Below, piece by piece: positions 53,259-61,911 of a stretch of DNA of 64,000 nucleotides. The notes under the pieces are model-generated. The model saw only the letters and a program-made list of their open reading frames with translations, did not search any database and was not told the DNA's origin. Position 1 is the first letter of the stretch. Each line of letters begins with the position of its first letter. Made by a program: the position numbers and the translations under genes. The stretch comes from Sphaerisporangium sp040649355 (GTDB lineage: Bacteria; Actinomycetota; Actinomycetes; Streptosporangiales; Streptosporangiaceae): NCBI RefSeq assembly GCF_043197795.1, contig NZ_JBICTU010000011.1, positions 177,382-241,381 on the forward strand. The letters are read 5' to 3'.

Positions 53259-53599
53259 TGAGCCGCTTCCTCGTCACCGGTCTCGTCGCCGGCCGCCGCC
53301 ACGATCGTGTAGAGCCCGCCGCCCTGGTCGGCGCGGGGGCCGCCGTCGAGCAGGTCGCCCAGCTCTCCGGTGATCCGCTGGCGCCAGGGGTCGCCGAGCC
53401 ACTGCTGGTAGTCGGACTCGCCGGTCCACGTAGCGGTGACCAGGTACGGCCCGCCCGACTCGGCGGGGCGATGCAACGCGGCCCCGTGACAGCCCGGCAG
53501 GGACAGCGCCCGGTTGAGCACACCGTGGCGGGCGTAGAACTCCTCCAGGTCGCCCTCCTTGCCGGGGAGCGGTCTGAGGTAGAGAACACTGCGGATCAT
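53255..53599 (-). CDS. Small ABM-domain (dimeric alpha-beta barrel) protein
   Basis: A 114-residue protein: MIRSVLYLRPLPGKEGDLEE, YARHGVLNRALSLPGCHGAA, GGPYLVTATWTGESDYQQWL. This is the antibiotic-biosynthesis-monooxygenase ferredoxin-like fold. Members include cofactor-free oxygenases and binding or chaperone proteins. It is the first gene of the 53.6-45.6 kb operon, with GGAGG eight bases before ATG 53599, and is divergent from the second hyuA. An oxidative step on the imported ring is possible, though not shown. Confidence 0.8.
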   Translation of the reverse strand: MIRSVLYLRPLPGKEGDLEEFYARHGVLNRALSLPGCHGAALHRPAESGGPYLVTATWTGESDYQQWLGDPWRQRITGELGDLLDGGPRADQGGGLYTIVAAAGDETGDEEAAQ

Positions 53600-53874
53600 G
53601 TGTTCCTCCGAACGGATTGGACGGTGGCCGCCCGTCGATGCCCGACGACGTGGCAGAAACTGTAGAAACCGGTCCAGCCCTCCCCTGGGCGTCCCGCACA
53701 GTGCGGGACGCCGCCGCTGTGCGGCTCGCCGCACCCCTCCTGAACAGGCGAAGTCAGGCTGTGCGTGGTCGTTCGCGGCCACCGCGGCCCAGGACACCCG
53801 GGAAACCTCGCAGGTCATCCCGAGGCCCGCCGAGACCGCGCCGGACACGGGCGTCCCGGACAGGAAGGAAGCCA

Positions 53875-55965
53875 ATGATGGACAAGGCGAGCAGGCTGGC
53901 GATCGACGTCGGAGGGACGTTCACCGATGTCGTCGAGCTGATCCCCGAAACGGGTGAACTCCGCTTCGACAAGGTGCCCACGACGCCCGAAGCGCCGACG
54001 AAGGGCGTGATGAGCGCCTTCGGAGTGGCACGGGCGCCCATGACGGACATCGGGATGTTCACCCATGGGACGACCCTCGGGCTGAACGCGCTGCTGACGC
54101 GCACCGGCGCGCGTACCGCGGTGATCGGCACCAGGGGCTTCCGCGACGTCTACCTTCTCGGGCGCACCGACCGCAGGACCAACTACGACATCACCTACCG
54201 CAAGCCCCCGGCGCTCCTCGAACGTCACGACACCTTCGAGGTGACCGAGCGGAGCCGCTTCGACGGCACCGTGCACACCCCCTTCGACGTCGACGACGCG
54301 CGCCGCGTGGCGGCCGTCGTCGCCGCGCGCGGGTACCAGTCGGTGGCCGTCGCCTTCCTGCACTCCTACGCCAACCCCGGCCACGAGCTGCGGATGCGGG
54401 AGGTGCTCGCCGAGGTCGCGCCCGGCGTGGCGGTCACGCTGTCGCACGAACTGTCGCGCGAGTACCGGGAGTACGAGCGCACCAGCACCGCCGTCCTGGA
54501 CGCCTACGTCAAGCCCATCGTGCGCCACTACCTGCACACGCTGGAGGGAGAGCTCGCCTCGGGCGGGTTCGGCGGGCGCTTCCTCATGACGCGCTCAGGC
54601 GGCGGGGCGATGACCGCGAGCTCGGCGCGGGAGCAGCCGGTGAGCCTGATCCTGTCCGGCCCGGCCGGCGGCGTCATCGGCGCGGCGGCCCTGTCGAAGA
54701 TCCTGGACCGGCCGAATCTGATCACGATCGACATGGGCGGGACCAGCCTCGACGCGTCCTTGATCCTCGACTACGAGCCCGTCCTGTACCAGGGGGCCGA
54801 GTTCGAGCAGATGCCCATCAACACCCCGTCGCTGTACATCCACACCATCGGCGCGGGCGGCGGCTCGATCGCGTGGCTGGACGAGGCCGGCGCGCTGCAG
54901 GTCGGGCCGCAGAGCGCGGGCGCCGTGCCCGGGCCGGCGTGCTACGGCCGGGGCGGTATGGCGCCCACCTTCACCGACGCCGCCCTGGCACTGGGCTACC
55001 TCGGCGGCGGCACGCCGCTGGGCGGCAAGCTCACCCTGGACGCCGCCCTGGCCGACAAGGCGCTCCAGCCGATCGCCGGCGAGCTGGGCATGACCGTCAA
55101 GGCGCTCGCCCGGGGCATCGTCCGCATCTCCAACACCAAGATCATGGGCGCGGTGCGGGCGATCACCGTCGAGCTGGGCCGTGACCCGAAGGACTTCGCC
55201 CTGCTGTCCTTCGGCGGCGGCGGAGGGCTGGTGGCCGTCGAGGTGGCGCGCGAGCTGGGCATTCCCACCGTCATCGTCCCGCCGGGCCAGGGCGCCTTCT
55301 CCGCCTTCGGGATGCTGATGGCCGACGTGCAGCACGACTTCGCCCGCACCTCGGTATCGCCGCTGGACGGGCTGGACCCCTCGGCCGTGGAGGCCTCCTA
55401 CGGTGAGATGGAACGCGAGGCCCTGGCGCAACTGGCGGGCGAGGGGTTCGACGAGCGGAGCGTGACCCTCGCCCGGTCGCTGGACGTCCGGTACGCGGGC
55501 CAGGAGCACTCGGTGACCGTGGCCTTCCCCGCGAGCGCCGACGACATGGTCACCCGGGTCGCGGAGAGCTTCGCCAGGCTGCACGAGCGGCAGTACGGGC
55601 ACACGATGGGCGACCCGGTCGAGGTCACGACGCTTCGCCTTCGGGCCACGGGATCGGTGGACAAACCCGCGCTGCCACTGGTGGCGCGGCGGGAGTCCGG
55701 CTCGCTTTCGGCCGAGGGCACCCGCGCCGTCCACCTGTCGGCGGACCGGCCGGCCGCCGGCTACGCCCTCTACACCCGCGAGTCGCTGCTGGCCGGCGAC
55801 GCCATCGAGGGCCCCGCGGTGATCGCCGAGCACACGGCCACCTCCGTCATCCACGCAGGGGACGGCCTCAAGGTCGGGCCGTACGGCGAACTGGTCATCT
55901 CCGTCGCCCCGGGAACCGTCGCCCCGGGAACCGTCGCCTCCGGAACCAAGGAGTTCAACCGATGA
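53875..55965 (+). CDS. hyuA: Hydantoinase/oxoprolinase subunit A (second pair)
   Basis: A 696-residue HyuA paralogue: MMDKASRLAIDVGGTFTDVV, ITIDMGGTSLDASLIL, SFGGGGGLVAVEVARELGIP and GPAVIAEHTATSVIHAGDGL. ATG 53875 follows AGGAAGG. It is clearly diverged from the first copy, so a different ring substrate is likely. The C-terminus carries an in-frame 15-bp repeat made three times (VAPGTVAPGTVASGT), a recent expansion. It overlaps hyuB by 4 bp. Confidence 0.93.
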   Translation: MMDKASRLAIDVGGTFTDVVELIPETGELRFDKVPTTPEAPTKGVMSAFGVARAPMTDIGMFTHGTTLGLNALLTRTGARTAVIGTRGFRDVYLLGRTDRRTNYDITYRKPPALLERHDTFEVTERSRFDGTVHTPFDVDDARRVAAVVAARGYQSVAVAFLHSYANPGHELRMREVLAEVAPGVAVTLSHELSREYREYERTSTAVLDAYVKPIVRHYLHTLEGELASGGFGGRFLMTRSGGGAMTASSAREQPVSLILSGPAGGVIGAAALSKILDRPNLITIDMGGTSLDASLILDYEPVLYQGAEFEQMPINTPSLYIHTIGAGGGSIAWLDEAGALQVGPQSAGAVPGPACYGRGGMAPTFTDAALALGYLGGGTPLGGKLTLDAALADKALQPIAGELGMTVKALARGIVRISNTKIMGAVRAITVELGRDPKDFALLSFGGGGGLVAVEVARELGIPTVIVPPGQGAFSAFGMLMADVQHDFARTSVSPLDGLDPSAVEASYGEMEREALAQLAGEGFDERSVTLARSLDVRYAGQEHSVTVAFPASADDMVTRVAESFARLHERQYGHTMGDPVEVTTLRLRATGSVDKPALPLVARRESGSLSAEGTRAVHLSADRPAAGYALYTRESLLAGDAIEGPAVIAEHTATSVIHAGDGLKVGPYGELVISVAPGTVAPGTVASGTKEFNR

Positions 55966-57680
55966 ACGACGCCATCACCACAGAGATCATCCGGCACGGG
56001 CTGCTCGCCGCGGCGGAGGAGATGGCCCGCAACCTGTGCCGCACGGCGTACAACACCGTGGTGTACGAGATCCACGACTACGGCATCGGCATCCACGACG
56101 CCAAGGGGGACGTCGTCGCGGACGCGCCCGGCATCGCGGTGTTCACCCGGGGGAACGACCACGGCATCAAGAAGGCCGTGGAGTTCCTCGGCGAGGACGG
56201 CCTGCTGCCCGGCGACGTCGTCATCCTCAACTACCCGTACTGGTCCTCCGCCCACACGCTGGACCCGCTGGTCTTCGCCCCCATCCATCACCAGGACGAG
56301 CTCATCGGCTTCGCCTCCTGCCGGATCCACGTGCTCGACCTGAAGCAGAAGGACCCGGGATACGTCCTGGACTCCACGGACATGTCGCAGGAGGGGCTCT
56401 TCTTCCCGGCCACCAAGCTCTACCGGGGCGGGGTCCAGAACGACGACATCTTCAACATCATCCGCTTCAACAGCCGGATGCCGGAGCGGACCATCGGCGA
56501 CATCCAGGCGCAGGTCTCCGCCTGCGTCACCGGCGTCCGCCGCACCCAGGAGATCGCGGCCAAGTACGGCGCCGAGACCCTCCTCGGCGCGATGGACGCG
56601 ATCAACGACCACGGTGAGAAGCTCGCCCGTCTGGCCCTGGCCAAGCTCCCCAAGGGAACCTGGACCGCCCACGACTTCGTCGACAACGACGGTGTCGACC
56701 TCGACCGCCTGATCAAGATGCAGGTCACGGTCACGATCACCGACGACGAGATGGTCATCGACTGGACCGGCAGCGACCGTGACGTGAGGGGGCCCGTCAA
56801 CCTTCCCGTGGGCCAGACCGAGGCCTTCTGCAGCCTCATCTTCAAGGCGCTGACGACCCCCGACACCTCGGTGGTGGCCGGGAACTTCCGGCCGATGCGC
56901 GTCGTCACCGAACCCGGATCCGTGATGCACGCGGTGCCGCCCATGCCGACCTTCACCCTGTGGACCGGGCTGCTCGGCGGCGAGGTCGTGCTGAAGGCGC
57001 TCGCGCAGGGCATGCCGGACCGGGTGCCCGCATGCTCCGGTGGCGACGTCAGCTCGATGATGGGCCTCGGGGTCAACCCCCGCAACGGCGAGGCATGGCT
57101 GGAGGCGACCAACGAGGCGGTCGGGTTCGGCGGGCACGCCCGGGGCGACGGCGAGGACGGGATCATGCACCTGTCCGAGCCCGGATGCCGCAACAACCCC
57201 GTCGAGATCCTCGAGACCAAGTCGCCGATGTTCATCGAGTCCTACGGCTACCGGCCGGACACCGGAGGCGCGGGCCGGCACCGCGGCGGCGTCGGCGTCG
57301 GGCGGACGTACCGGTTCACCGCGCCGTCCACCGGCATCTGCCTGGTCTACAAGACCAGGACCAAGCCGTGGCCGATCGGGGACGGGCGGCCGGGGGAGAA
57401 CAACCACATCGTGCTCAACCCCGGCACCGACCGCGAGGTGACGCAGGGCGGCAGCTACAACCGCCTGGCGGCCGGTGACGTGCTGGTCAACAACACCGGC
57501 GGTGGCGGCGGGTACGGTGACCCGTTCGAGCGCGAGCCGGAGCGGGTCGCCAAGGACGTGCGCAACGGCTTCGTGACCGCGGCCGCGGCCGCCCGCGACT
57601 ACGGTGTCGTGGTGGATCCGGACACCTTCCAGGTCGACCTCGACGCGACCGCGGGGCTCCGGGGCGGGGCGACCGTATGA
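55962..57680 (+). CDS. hyuB: Hydantoinase/oxoprolinase subunit B (second pair)
   Basis: A 572-residue HyuB paralogue: MNDAITTEIIRHGLLAAAEE, NYPYWSSAHTLDPLVFAPIH, DPGYVLDSTDMSQEGLFFPA, SYGYRPDTGGAGRHRGG and NNTGGGGGYGDPFEREPERV. It is translationally coupled to hyuA (ATGA) and followed 51 bp later by an amidohydrolase in the same direction, forming a three-gene unit. Confidence 0.93.
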   Translation: MNDAITTEIIRHGLLAAAEEMARNLCRTAYNTVVYEIHDYGIGIHDAKGDVVADAPGIAVFTRGNDHGIKKAVEFLGEDGLLPGDVVILNYPYWSSAHTLDPLVFAPIHHQDELIGFASCRIHVLDLKQKDPGYVLDSTDMSQEGLFFPATKLYRGGVQNDDIFNIIRFNSRMPERTIGDIQAQVSACVTGVRRTQEIAAKYGAETLLGAMDAINDHGEKLARLALAKLPKGTWTAHDFVDNDGVDLDRLIKMQVTVTITDDEMVIDWTGSDRDVRGPVNLPVGQTEAFCSLIFKALTTPDTSVVAGNFRPMRVVTEPGSVMHAVPPMPTFTLWTGLLGGEVVLKALAQGMPDRVPACSGGDVSSMMGLGVNPRNGEAWLEATNEAVGFGGHARGDGEDGIMHLSEPGCRNNPVEILETKSPMFIESYGYRPDTGGAGRHRGGVGVGRTYRFTAPSTGICLVYKTRTKPWPIGDGRPGENNHIVLNPGTDREVTQGGSYNRLAAGDVLVNNTGGGGGYGDPFEREPERVAKDVRNGFVTAAAAARDYGVVVDPDTFQVDLDATAGLRGGATV

Positions 57681-57731
57681 TCCAAATCGTCGCGGCGAGC
57701 CCTCGTGGCGCCGCCGGAAAGGGGTGCTGAA

Positions 57732-58946
57732 ATGGGTTCCTCGCTCGCGGGAGACCTGACCATCGTCAACGCCGCCGTCTTCGACGGCCGGTCGGCCGAG
57801 CTCTCGGACGGCCCTGTGCACATCTCCGGCGGCATCGTCGTCCAGGTCGGCGGCGCCGCGCCGGCCGCGCAGCGGGTGGTCGACGCGCGGGGTGGCACGG
57901 TCATCCCCGGTCTCATCGACGCCCACTTCCACGCCTACGGCGTCTCACTGAGCCTGCTGGAGATCGAGTCGGCCCCGCTGAGCTACCTCGCGCTGGCCGG
58001 GGCCCGCAGGCTCGGCGCCGCGCTCGGCCGGGGGTTCACGACCGTGCGAGACGTCGCCGGAGGGGACCCTGGACTGGCGAAGGCCATCGCCCAGGGCCTG
58101 ATCCGTTCGCCCCGCTACCTGTACACGGGGCCGGCCCTGACCCAGACCGGCGGGCACGGCGATCCCCGCCCGGGTGACCAGGACCTGTGTGCCTGCGGGA
58201 GCCACACCGGAGAGATCGTGGACGGCGTGGACCCGCTGCGCCGGGCCGTACGCGACCGCTTCCGGCGGGGCGCCCACGCCATCAAGATCATGACTTCTGG
58301 CGGGGTGGTCTCGCTGACCGACCCGATCCGGGTTCCGCAGTACTCGCCCGAGGAGGTTCGCGCGGTCACCGGGGAGGCGTCGCGCCGGGGCAGTTACGTG
58401 GCGGCCCACGCCTACTCGCCCGAGGCGATCGCGCACTCGGTCGAGAACGGCGTGCGCTCGATCGAGCACGGCAACCTCCTCGACCGGCCGGCCGCGAAGC
58501 TGATGGCCGGGCACGGCGCCTTCCTGGTGCCCACCCTCGCGACGTACGACGCGATGGACAGGCGAGGTGCGGACCTCGGGCTGGGCCCGATCCCCCGGGC
58601 CAAGAACGCCGAGGTGCTGGAGTCCGGGCGCCGGGCGGTCGAGATCGCGAGGGCCGAGGGGGTGCGCATCGGCTTCGGCACCGACCTCATGGGCGCGCTC
58701 GACGACGAGCAGCTCAACGGGCTCCGGCTCCAGGTCGAGGTCGAGGGCGCCCTGGAGGCGCTGCGGTCGGCCACGTCCGTGAACGCCGACCTCATCGGCC
58801 GCCCGGACCTCGGCCGCATCGAGCCGGGCGCCGTCGCGGACCTGGTGATCCTGGACGGCGACCCGTTCGGCGACCCGTCGGTCCTGTGGGCGGGCCCCGA
58901 GCGCCGCACGGTCATCCAGGCGGGCAGAGTGACAGCGGCGTCCTGA
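57732..58946 (+). CDS. Amidohydrolase (imidazolonepropionase/prolidase-like metal-dependent hydrolase)
   Basis: A 404-residue amidohydrolase-superfamily enzyme. The first metal site is GTVIPGLIDAHFHAYGV; then GFTTVRDVAGGDPGLAKAIA, AHAIKIMTSGGVVSLTDP, a His in AAHAYSPEAIAHSVENG and SIEHG, and the Asp in IGFGTDLMGALDDEQ. The closing GAVADLVILDGDPFGDPSV is typical. The family hydrolyses cyclic or acyl amides, such as imidazolonepropionate or Xaa-Pro peptides. As the third gene after hyuAB it may open a related ring or cleave the carbamoyl product. ATG 57732 has AAAGGGG upstream. Confidence 0.9.
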   Translation: MGSSLAGDLTIVNAAVFDGRSAELSDGPVHISGGIVVQVGGAAPAAQRVVDARGGTVIPGLIDAHFHAYGVSLSLLEIESAPLSYLALAGARRLGAALGRGFTTVRDVAGGDPGLAKAIAQGLIRSPRYLYTGPALTQTGGHGDPRPGDQDLCACGSHTGEIVDGVDPLRRAVRDRFRRGAHAIKIMTSGGVVSLTDPIRVPQYSPEEVRAVTGEASRRGSYVAAHAYSPEAIAHSVENGVRSIEHGNLLDRPAAKLMAGHGAFLVPTLATYDAMDRRGADLGLGPIPRAKNAEVLESGRRAVEIARAEGVRIGFGTDLMGALDDEQLNGLRLQVEVEGALEALRSATSVNADLIGRPDLGRIEPGAVADLVILDGDPFGDPSVLWAGPERRTVIQAGRVTAAS

Positions 58947-58980
58947 ACCCGCCGCCGGGCGGCGCCCGCCGGTTTCCGTG

Positions 58981-58993
58981 GTGAACGTTTCAC
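58981..58993. promoter_or_regulatory. GTGAACGTTTCAC near-palindrome, putative CAZyme operator
   Basis: GTGAA and TTCAC arms around a 3-base centre, 139-151 bp upstream of the mannanase start. It matches 11 of 13 positions of the perfect GTGAAACTTTCAC element at 5556-5568 in front of another secreted glycosidase. Confidence 0.4.
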
Positions 58994-59093
58994 GGGTTCC
59001 AGCGGGCTCCGTCCGGCCGTGCGCAGGTGGGGCCGGTGGTCCGACGGGGTCGTGGCGCCTGCGGTTGCGGTGGGGCGAAGGGCGTGATCTTTA

Positions 59094-59107
59094 TGGGAGC
59101 GCTCCCA
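59094..59107. promoter_or_regulatory. CebR-type operator TGGGAGCGCTCCCA
   Basis: A perfect 14-bp palindrome identical to the known binding site of CebR/CelR, the LacI-family cellulose and cello-oligosaccharide repressor of actinomycetes. It ends 24 bp before the mannanase ATG, ideally placed to block transcription. Cello-oligosaccharide should therefore induce the gene. Confidence 0.92.
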
Positions 59108-59131
59108 CTCGCCGCCGTGGCAAGGAACATC

Positions 59132-60751
59132 ATGAGACGACGGATCCGACCGGTATATCTGCTGCTGTCACTGGTGCTGGCCATCGCCGCCGGCACCGTC
59201 ACGCTCACCCTCTCCGGCGCCAACGCGGCGATCTCGGGGTTCGTGCAGCGCTGCGGCGTCCACTTCTGCCTCAACGGCAAGCCGTACTACTTCGCCGGGA
59301 CGAACACCTACGACGTGTTCACCTACGGCGGCAGCTACGGGGACACCGAGACGCAGTACATGGACAAGGCGCGCATAGACGCCCACATGGCCGAGTTGCA
59401 GGCCGACAAGGTGAGCGTGCTGCGGCTGTGGATGTTCAGCCACGAGAGCTGGCACGGGTTCGAGACCGCCAAGGGCGTCTACAACGACCAGCAGTTCGCG
59501 CTCTTCGACTACGTCATCCAGTCGGCCAAGGCGCACGACATCCGCCTCATCCCGGTGTTCGAGAACTACTGGGAGGCCTACGGCGGCATCGACACCCGGC
59601 TCAAGTGGGAGGGACTGAACGGCGGGCACCCCGGCCGGGCCGTCTTCTTCGACAAGGCCAAGTGCCCGGGCTGCTTCACCCAGTACAAGAACTATGTCAA
59701 CTACGCGCTCAACCGGACCAACCACTACAGCGGCGTGAAGTACAAGGACGAGCCGGGCATCTTCGCCTGGGAGCTCATGAACGAGCCGCGCTACCAGGAC
59801 GTCAGCGCCGACGAGAACAAGAGCGGCGCCACCCTGCGCAAGTGGGTCGACGAGATGGCCTCCTACGTCAAGGGCATCGACTCCAACCACATGGTCGGCA
59901 CCGGGCTGGAAGGGCACGAGTCGAGATACGGCTTCGGCGGCGACGAGGGCAACCCGTTCGTCTACATCCACCAGTCGCCGTACGTCGACTTCACCTCCGC
60001 GCACCCCTATCCGAACGCGAGCTGGGCCAACCTGACCCTCGACCAGACCAAGACCCTGATCGGCCGGTGGATCTCCGACTCGCACGACGTGGTCGGCAAG
60101 CCGTTCTTCCTGGGGGAGTTCAACACCGAGGGCAACGCCGACCGGGTGACCTGGTGGAACGCGCTCTACGCCGACTTCGAGGCCAGGGACGGGGACGGCT
60201 CGGCCTTCTGGTGGTATCCGGACAAGAACGCCGGGGGCGACCCGCACAGCGTGAAGAGCGGCGACCCGGCGCTGGCGGTGTTCCGCGCGCACTCGGCCCG
60301 GATGACGGCCAAGAGCGGCGGCTCCACCTCCCCTTCGCCCACCCCGACCCCGACGCCCACGCCCACCCCGACACCCACGCCCACTCCGACACGGACCCCC
60401 ACCCCCACTCCCACGCCGACCGTCTCGCCCGGTGGTTGCTCGGTGGTCTACAAGCTGAACGACTGGGGGAGCGGGTTCACCGCCGACGTGACCCTCACCA
60501 ACGGCGGGAGCGCGGCGATCAACGGCTGGACCCTGGCGTTCGCCTTCACCGGCACCCAGAAGATCACGAACACCTGGAACGGCGTCACCACGCAGTCCGG
60601 AGCCCAGGTCACGGTGAAGAACGCGGACTGGAACGGCACGATCGGCGCGAACGGCGGCACGGCGAGCTTCGGCTTCCAGGCCACCTACACCGGCACCAAC
60701 GCCGTACCGGCCACCTTCACCCTCAACGGCACCACCTGCGCGAAGAAGTGA
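59132..60751 (+). CDS. Secreted GH5 endo-beta-1,4-mannanase with CBM2
   Basis: A 539-residue exported enzyme cutting beta-mannan. The signal peptide is RPVYLLLSLVLAIAAGTVTL then ANAA. The GH5 domain begins FVQRCGVHFCLNGKPYYFAG, typical of the mannanase subfamily. E218 (WELMNEPR) is the expected acid/base and E329 (FLGEFNTEG) the nucleophile. A Pro-Thr repeat linker (~400-432) leads to a CBM2 (~434-539; SVVYKLNDWGSGFTADVTLT, INGWTLAFAF, FTLNGTTC). ATG 59132 has AAGGA six bases upstream. Regulated by the CebR box at 59094-59107. A beta-mannosidase-like activity is less likely because of the CBM. Confidence 0.92.
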   Translation: MRRRIRPVYLLLSLVLAIAAGTVTLTLSGANAAISGFVQRCGVHFCLNGKPYYFAGTNTYDVFTYGGSYGDTETQYMDKARIDAHMAELQADKVSVLRLWMFSHESWHGFETAKGVYNDQQFALFDYVIQSAKAHDIRLIPVFENYWEAYGGIDTRLKWEGLNGGHPGRAVFFDKAKCPGCFTQYKNYVNYALNRTNHYSGVKYKDEPGIFAWELMNEPRYQDVSADENKSGATLRKWVDEMASYVKGIDSNHMVGTGLEGHESRYGFGGDEGNPFVYIHQSPYVDFTSAHPYPNASWANLTLDQTKTLIGRWISDSHDVVGKPFFLGEFNTEGNADRVTWWNALYADFEARDGDGSAFWWYPDKNAGGDPHSVKSGDPALAVFRAHSARMTAKSGGSTSPSPTPTPTPTPTPTPTPTPTRTPTPTPTPTVSPGGCSVVYKLNDWGSGFTADVTLTNGGSAAINGWTLAFAFTGTQKITNTWNGVTTQSGAQVTVKNADWNGTIGANGGTASFGFQATYTGTNAVPATFTLNGTTCAKK

Positions 60752-60851
60752 CCCACCTCTGCGCAGGTCTTGGAGCTGGTGAAGGCACCTGCCGGGCTGA
60801 CCGCTGATGGCCCGTGCTCGTCCAGCATGTGCGAGAGCGGGAATGTTCGAC

Positions 60852-60883
60852 GGCCCACCCGTCAAGGGGTTGACGGGTGGGCC
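60852..60883 (+). terminator. Perfect 14-bp stem terminator after the mannanase
   Basis: GGCCCACCCGTCAA (60852-60865) pairs perfectly with TTGACGGGTGGGCC (60870-60883) around GGGG and is followed by GTGTGTTGT. It lies 100 bp downstream of the stop. Confidence 0.85.
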
Positions 60884-61140
60884 GTGTGTTGTCACCCAAG
60901 TGTTGGCCTCACCGGACGACGGATGAAACACCTCAGCCGCGTCTAGGTCTGTGCCCCCCTGCGCGCCCGAACGACGTTCCGGGTTCCCCTGGTCGTGACG
61001 CGCAGTGGCACGGGTTGGGGCGGCATGCGAAAGCAACCCGAAGCGAACGCGGCGCCACCTGCCGAATTGGACACGTTACGTGTTCGTACGGTTACGGAAT
61101 TGCGTTAAACGCCTGCGGGGCAGGCCGTCGTACAGTGGAT

Positions 61141-61371
61141 ATGGCTGTGCTCACCGTACAGATCGATGCGAAGACCGAGAAGGCCCTCGCCGAGCTGACC
61201 GCTGACGGCAGATCCGCCACCGATGTGGTCCGCGAAGCGCTTCTCATCGCCAACCGCCTTCGTCGCATGGAAGTGGCTCGGACGGAGGCACAGGAGCTCG
61301 CCGGCGACCCAGAGAACCTGGCGGAAATCCGCGCCGTTCGCCACGACCTTGGCGAAGACTGTGCGCGGTGA
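61141..61371 (+). CDS. MazE-like antitoxin, second copy
   Basis: A 76-residue protein almost identical to the 16884-17114 antitoxin (same MAVLTVQIDAKTEKALAELT start and LGEDCAR end). The shared block begins about 50 bp upstream (GTTACGGAATTGCGTTAAAC against GATTACGGAATTCGGTCAAA), so the promoter was copied too. Its toxin is truncated, so this copy may act as a solitary antitoxin able to neutralise the intact MazF 44 kb away and to repress both promoters. Confidence 0.85.
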   Translation: MAVLTVQIDAKTEKALAELTADGRSATDVVREALLIANRLRRMEVARTEAQELAGDPENLAEIRAVRHDLGEDCAR

Positions 61372-61465
61372 CGTCTACCGGTCGCGCACGCCACGCGATG
61401 CGGTCGGCCACGAGCAGCGTGGCGAGCGCTTCGCCGTACTTCTGCAATCATCTGTCAGCCGGTGA
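61361..61465 (+). pseudogene. Truncated MazF toxin (first 30 residues only)
   Basis: Starts MRGDVYRSRTPRDAVGHEQR and continues GERFAVLLQS like the intact toxin. It then departs from homology at about base 61452 and stops after SVSR. The catalytic and RNA-binding strands of MazF are gone. The breakpoint is sharp, which points to deletion or replacement rather than gradual drift. Confidence 0.9.
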
Positions 61466-61557
61466 GGCGCCGGGAAGACGGTGGTACGTGGCGGTGTTGA
61501 GGGGGCGGTGGGTGGTCCGCCGGTGCCGGCGGACGCTCCCGGGAAGGGGACGAGCCG

Positions 61558-61911
61558 ATGTCCTACGACGAGTACCAGCGGGGAATGATGTTCTTCGACG
61601 CGAAGGACTACCCGGAGGCGGGGCGCATTCTCGCTCCGATCGTGGAGCGGGATCCGGGTAACCGGGCGGCTGTCGAGCTGCTGGGCCGGGCCTACTTCCA
61701 CAGCGCCCAGCTTGGCCGCGCGGAGGCGACCTTCCGGCGGCTGTTGGAGCTCGACCCGGCCAACGGATGGGCGTACGAGGCGCTGGCCAGGACTCTCGAA
61801 CGGAGTAACCGCGGCGATGAGGCGCGGCGATACCGCAAGCTGGCACTTGCGATGGGTGCCGACCAGGTGAGCGAGATCGACGTGTCCGTGTACGCGGCCA
61901 ACCTGGTCTAG
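61558..61911 (+). CDS. Small TPR-repeat protein
   Basis: A 117-residue soluble protein built of about three tetratricopeptide repeats: YQRGMMFFDAKDYPEAGRIL, VELLGRAYFHSAQLGRAEAT, AYEALARTLERSNRGDEARR. It ends in a short acidic tail. The GGGAAGGGG ribosome site lies about 8 bases before ATG. TPR proteins bind partner proteins; the partner is unknown. It is followed by a hairpin terminator. Confidence 0.85.
   Translation: MSYDEYQRGMMFFDAKDYPEAGRILAPIVERDPGNRAAVELLGRAYFHSAQLGRAEATFRRLLELDPANGWAYEALARTLERSNRGDEARRYRKLALAMGADQVSEIDVSVYAANLV

Noticed and set aside
60325..60430. CRISPR-like short repeats
   Set aside because: These are CCCACCCCGACC-type codon repeats encoding the Pro-Thr linker of the mannanase, in frame and without spacers. 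No CRISPR array or cas gene was seen.
60852..60883. Insertion-sequence inverted repeat
   Set aside because: The 14-bp perfect arms are only 4 bases apart and sit after a gene end; a transcription terminator explains them.
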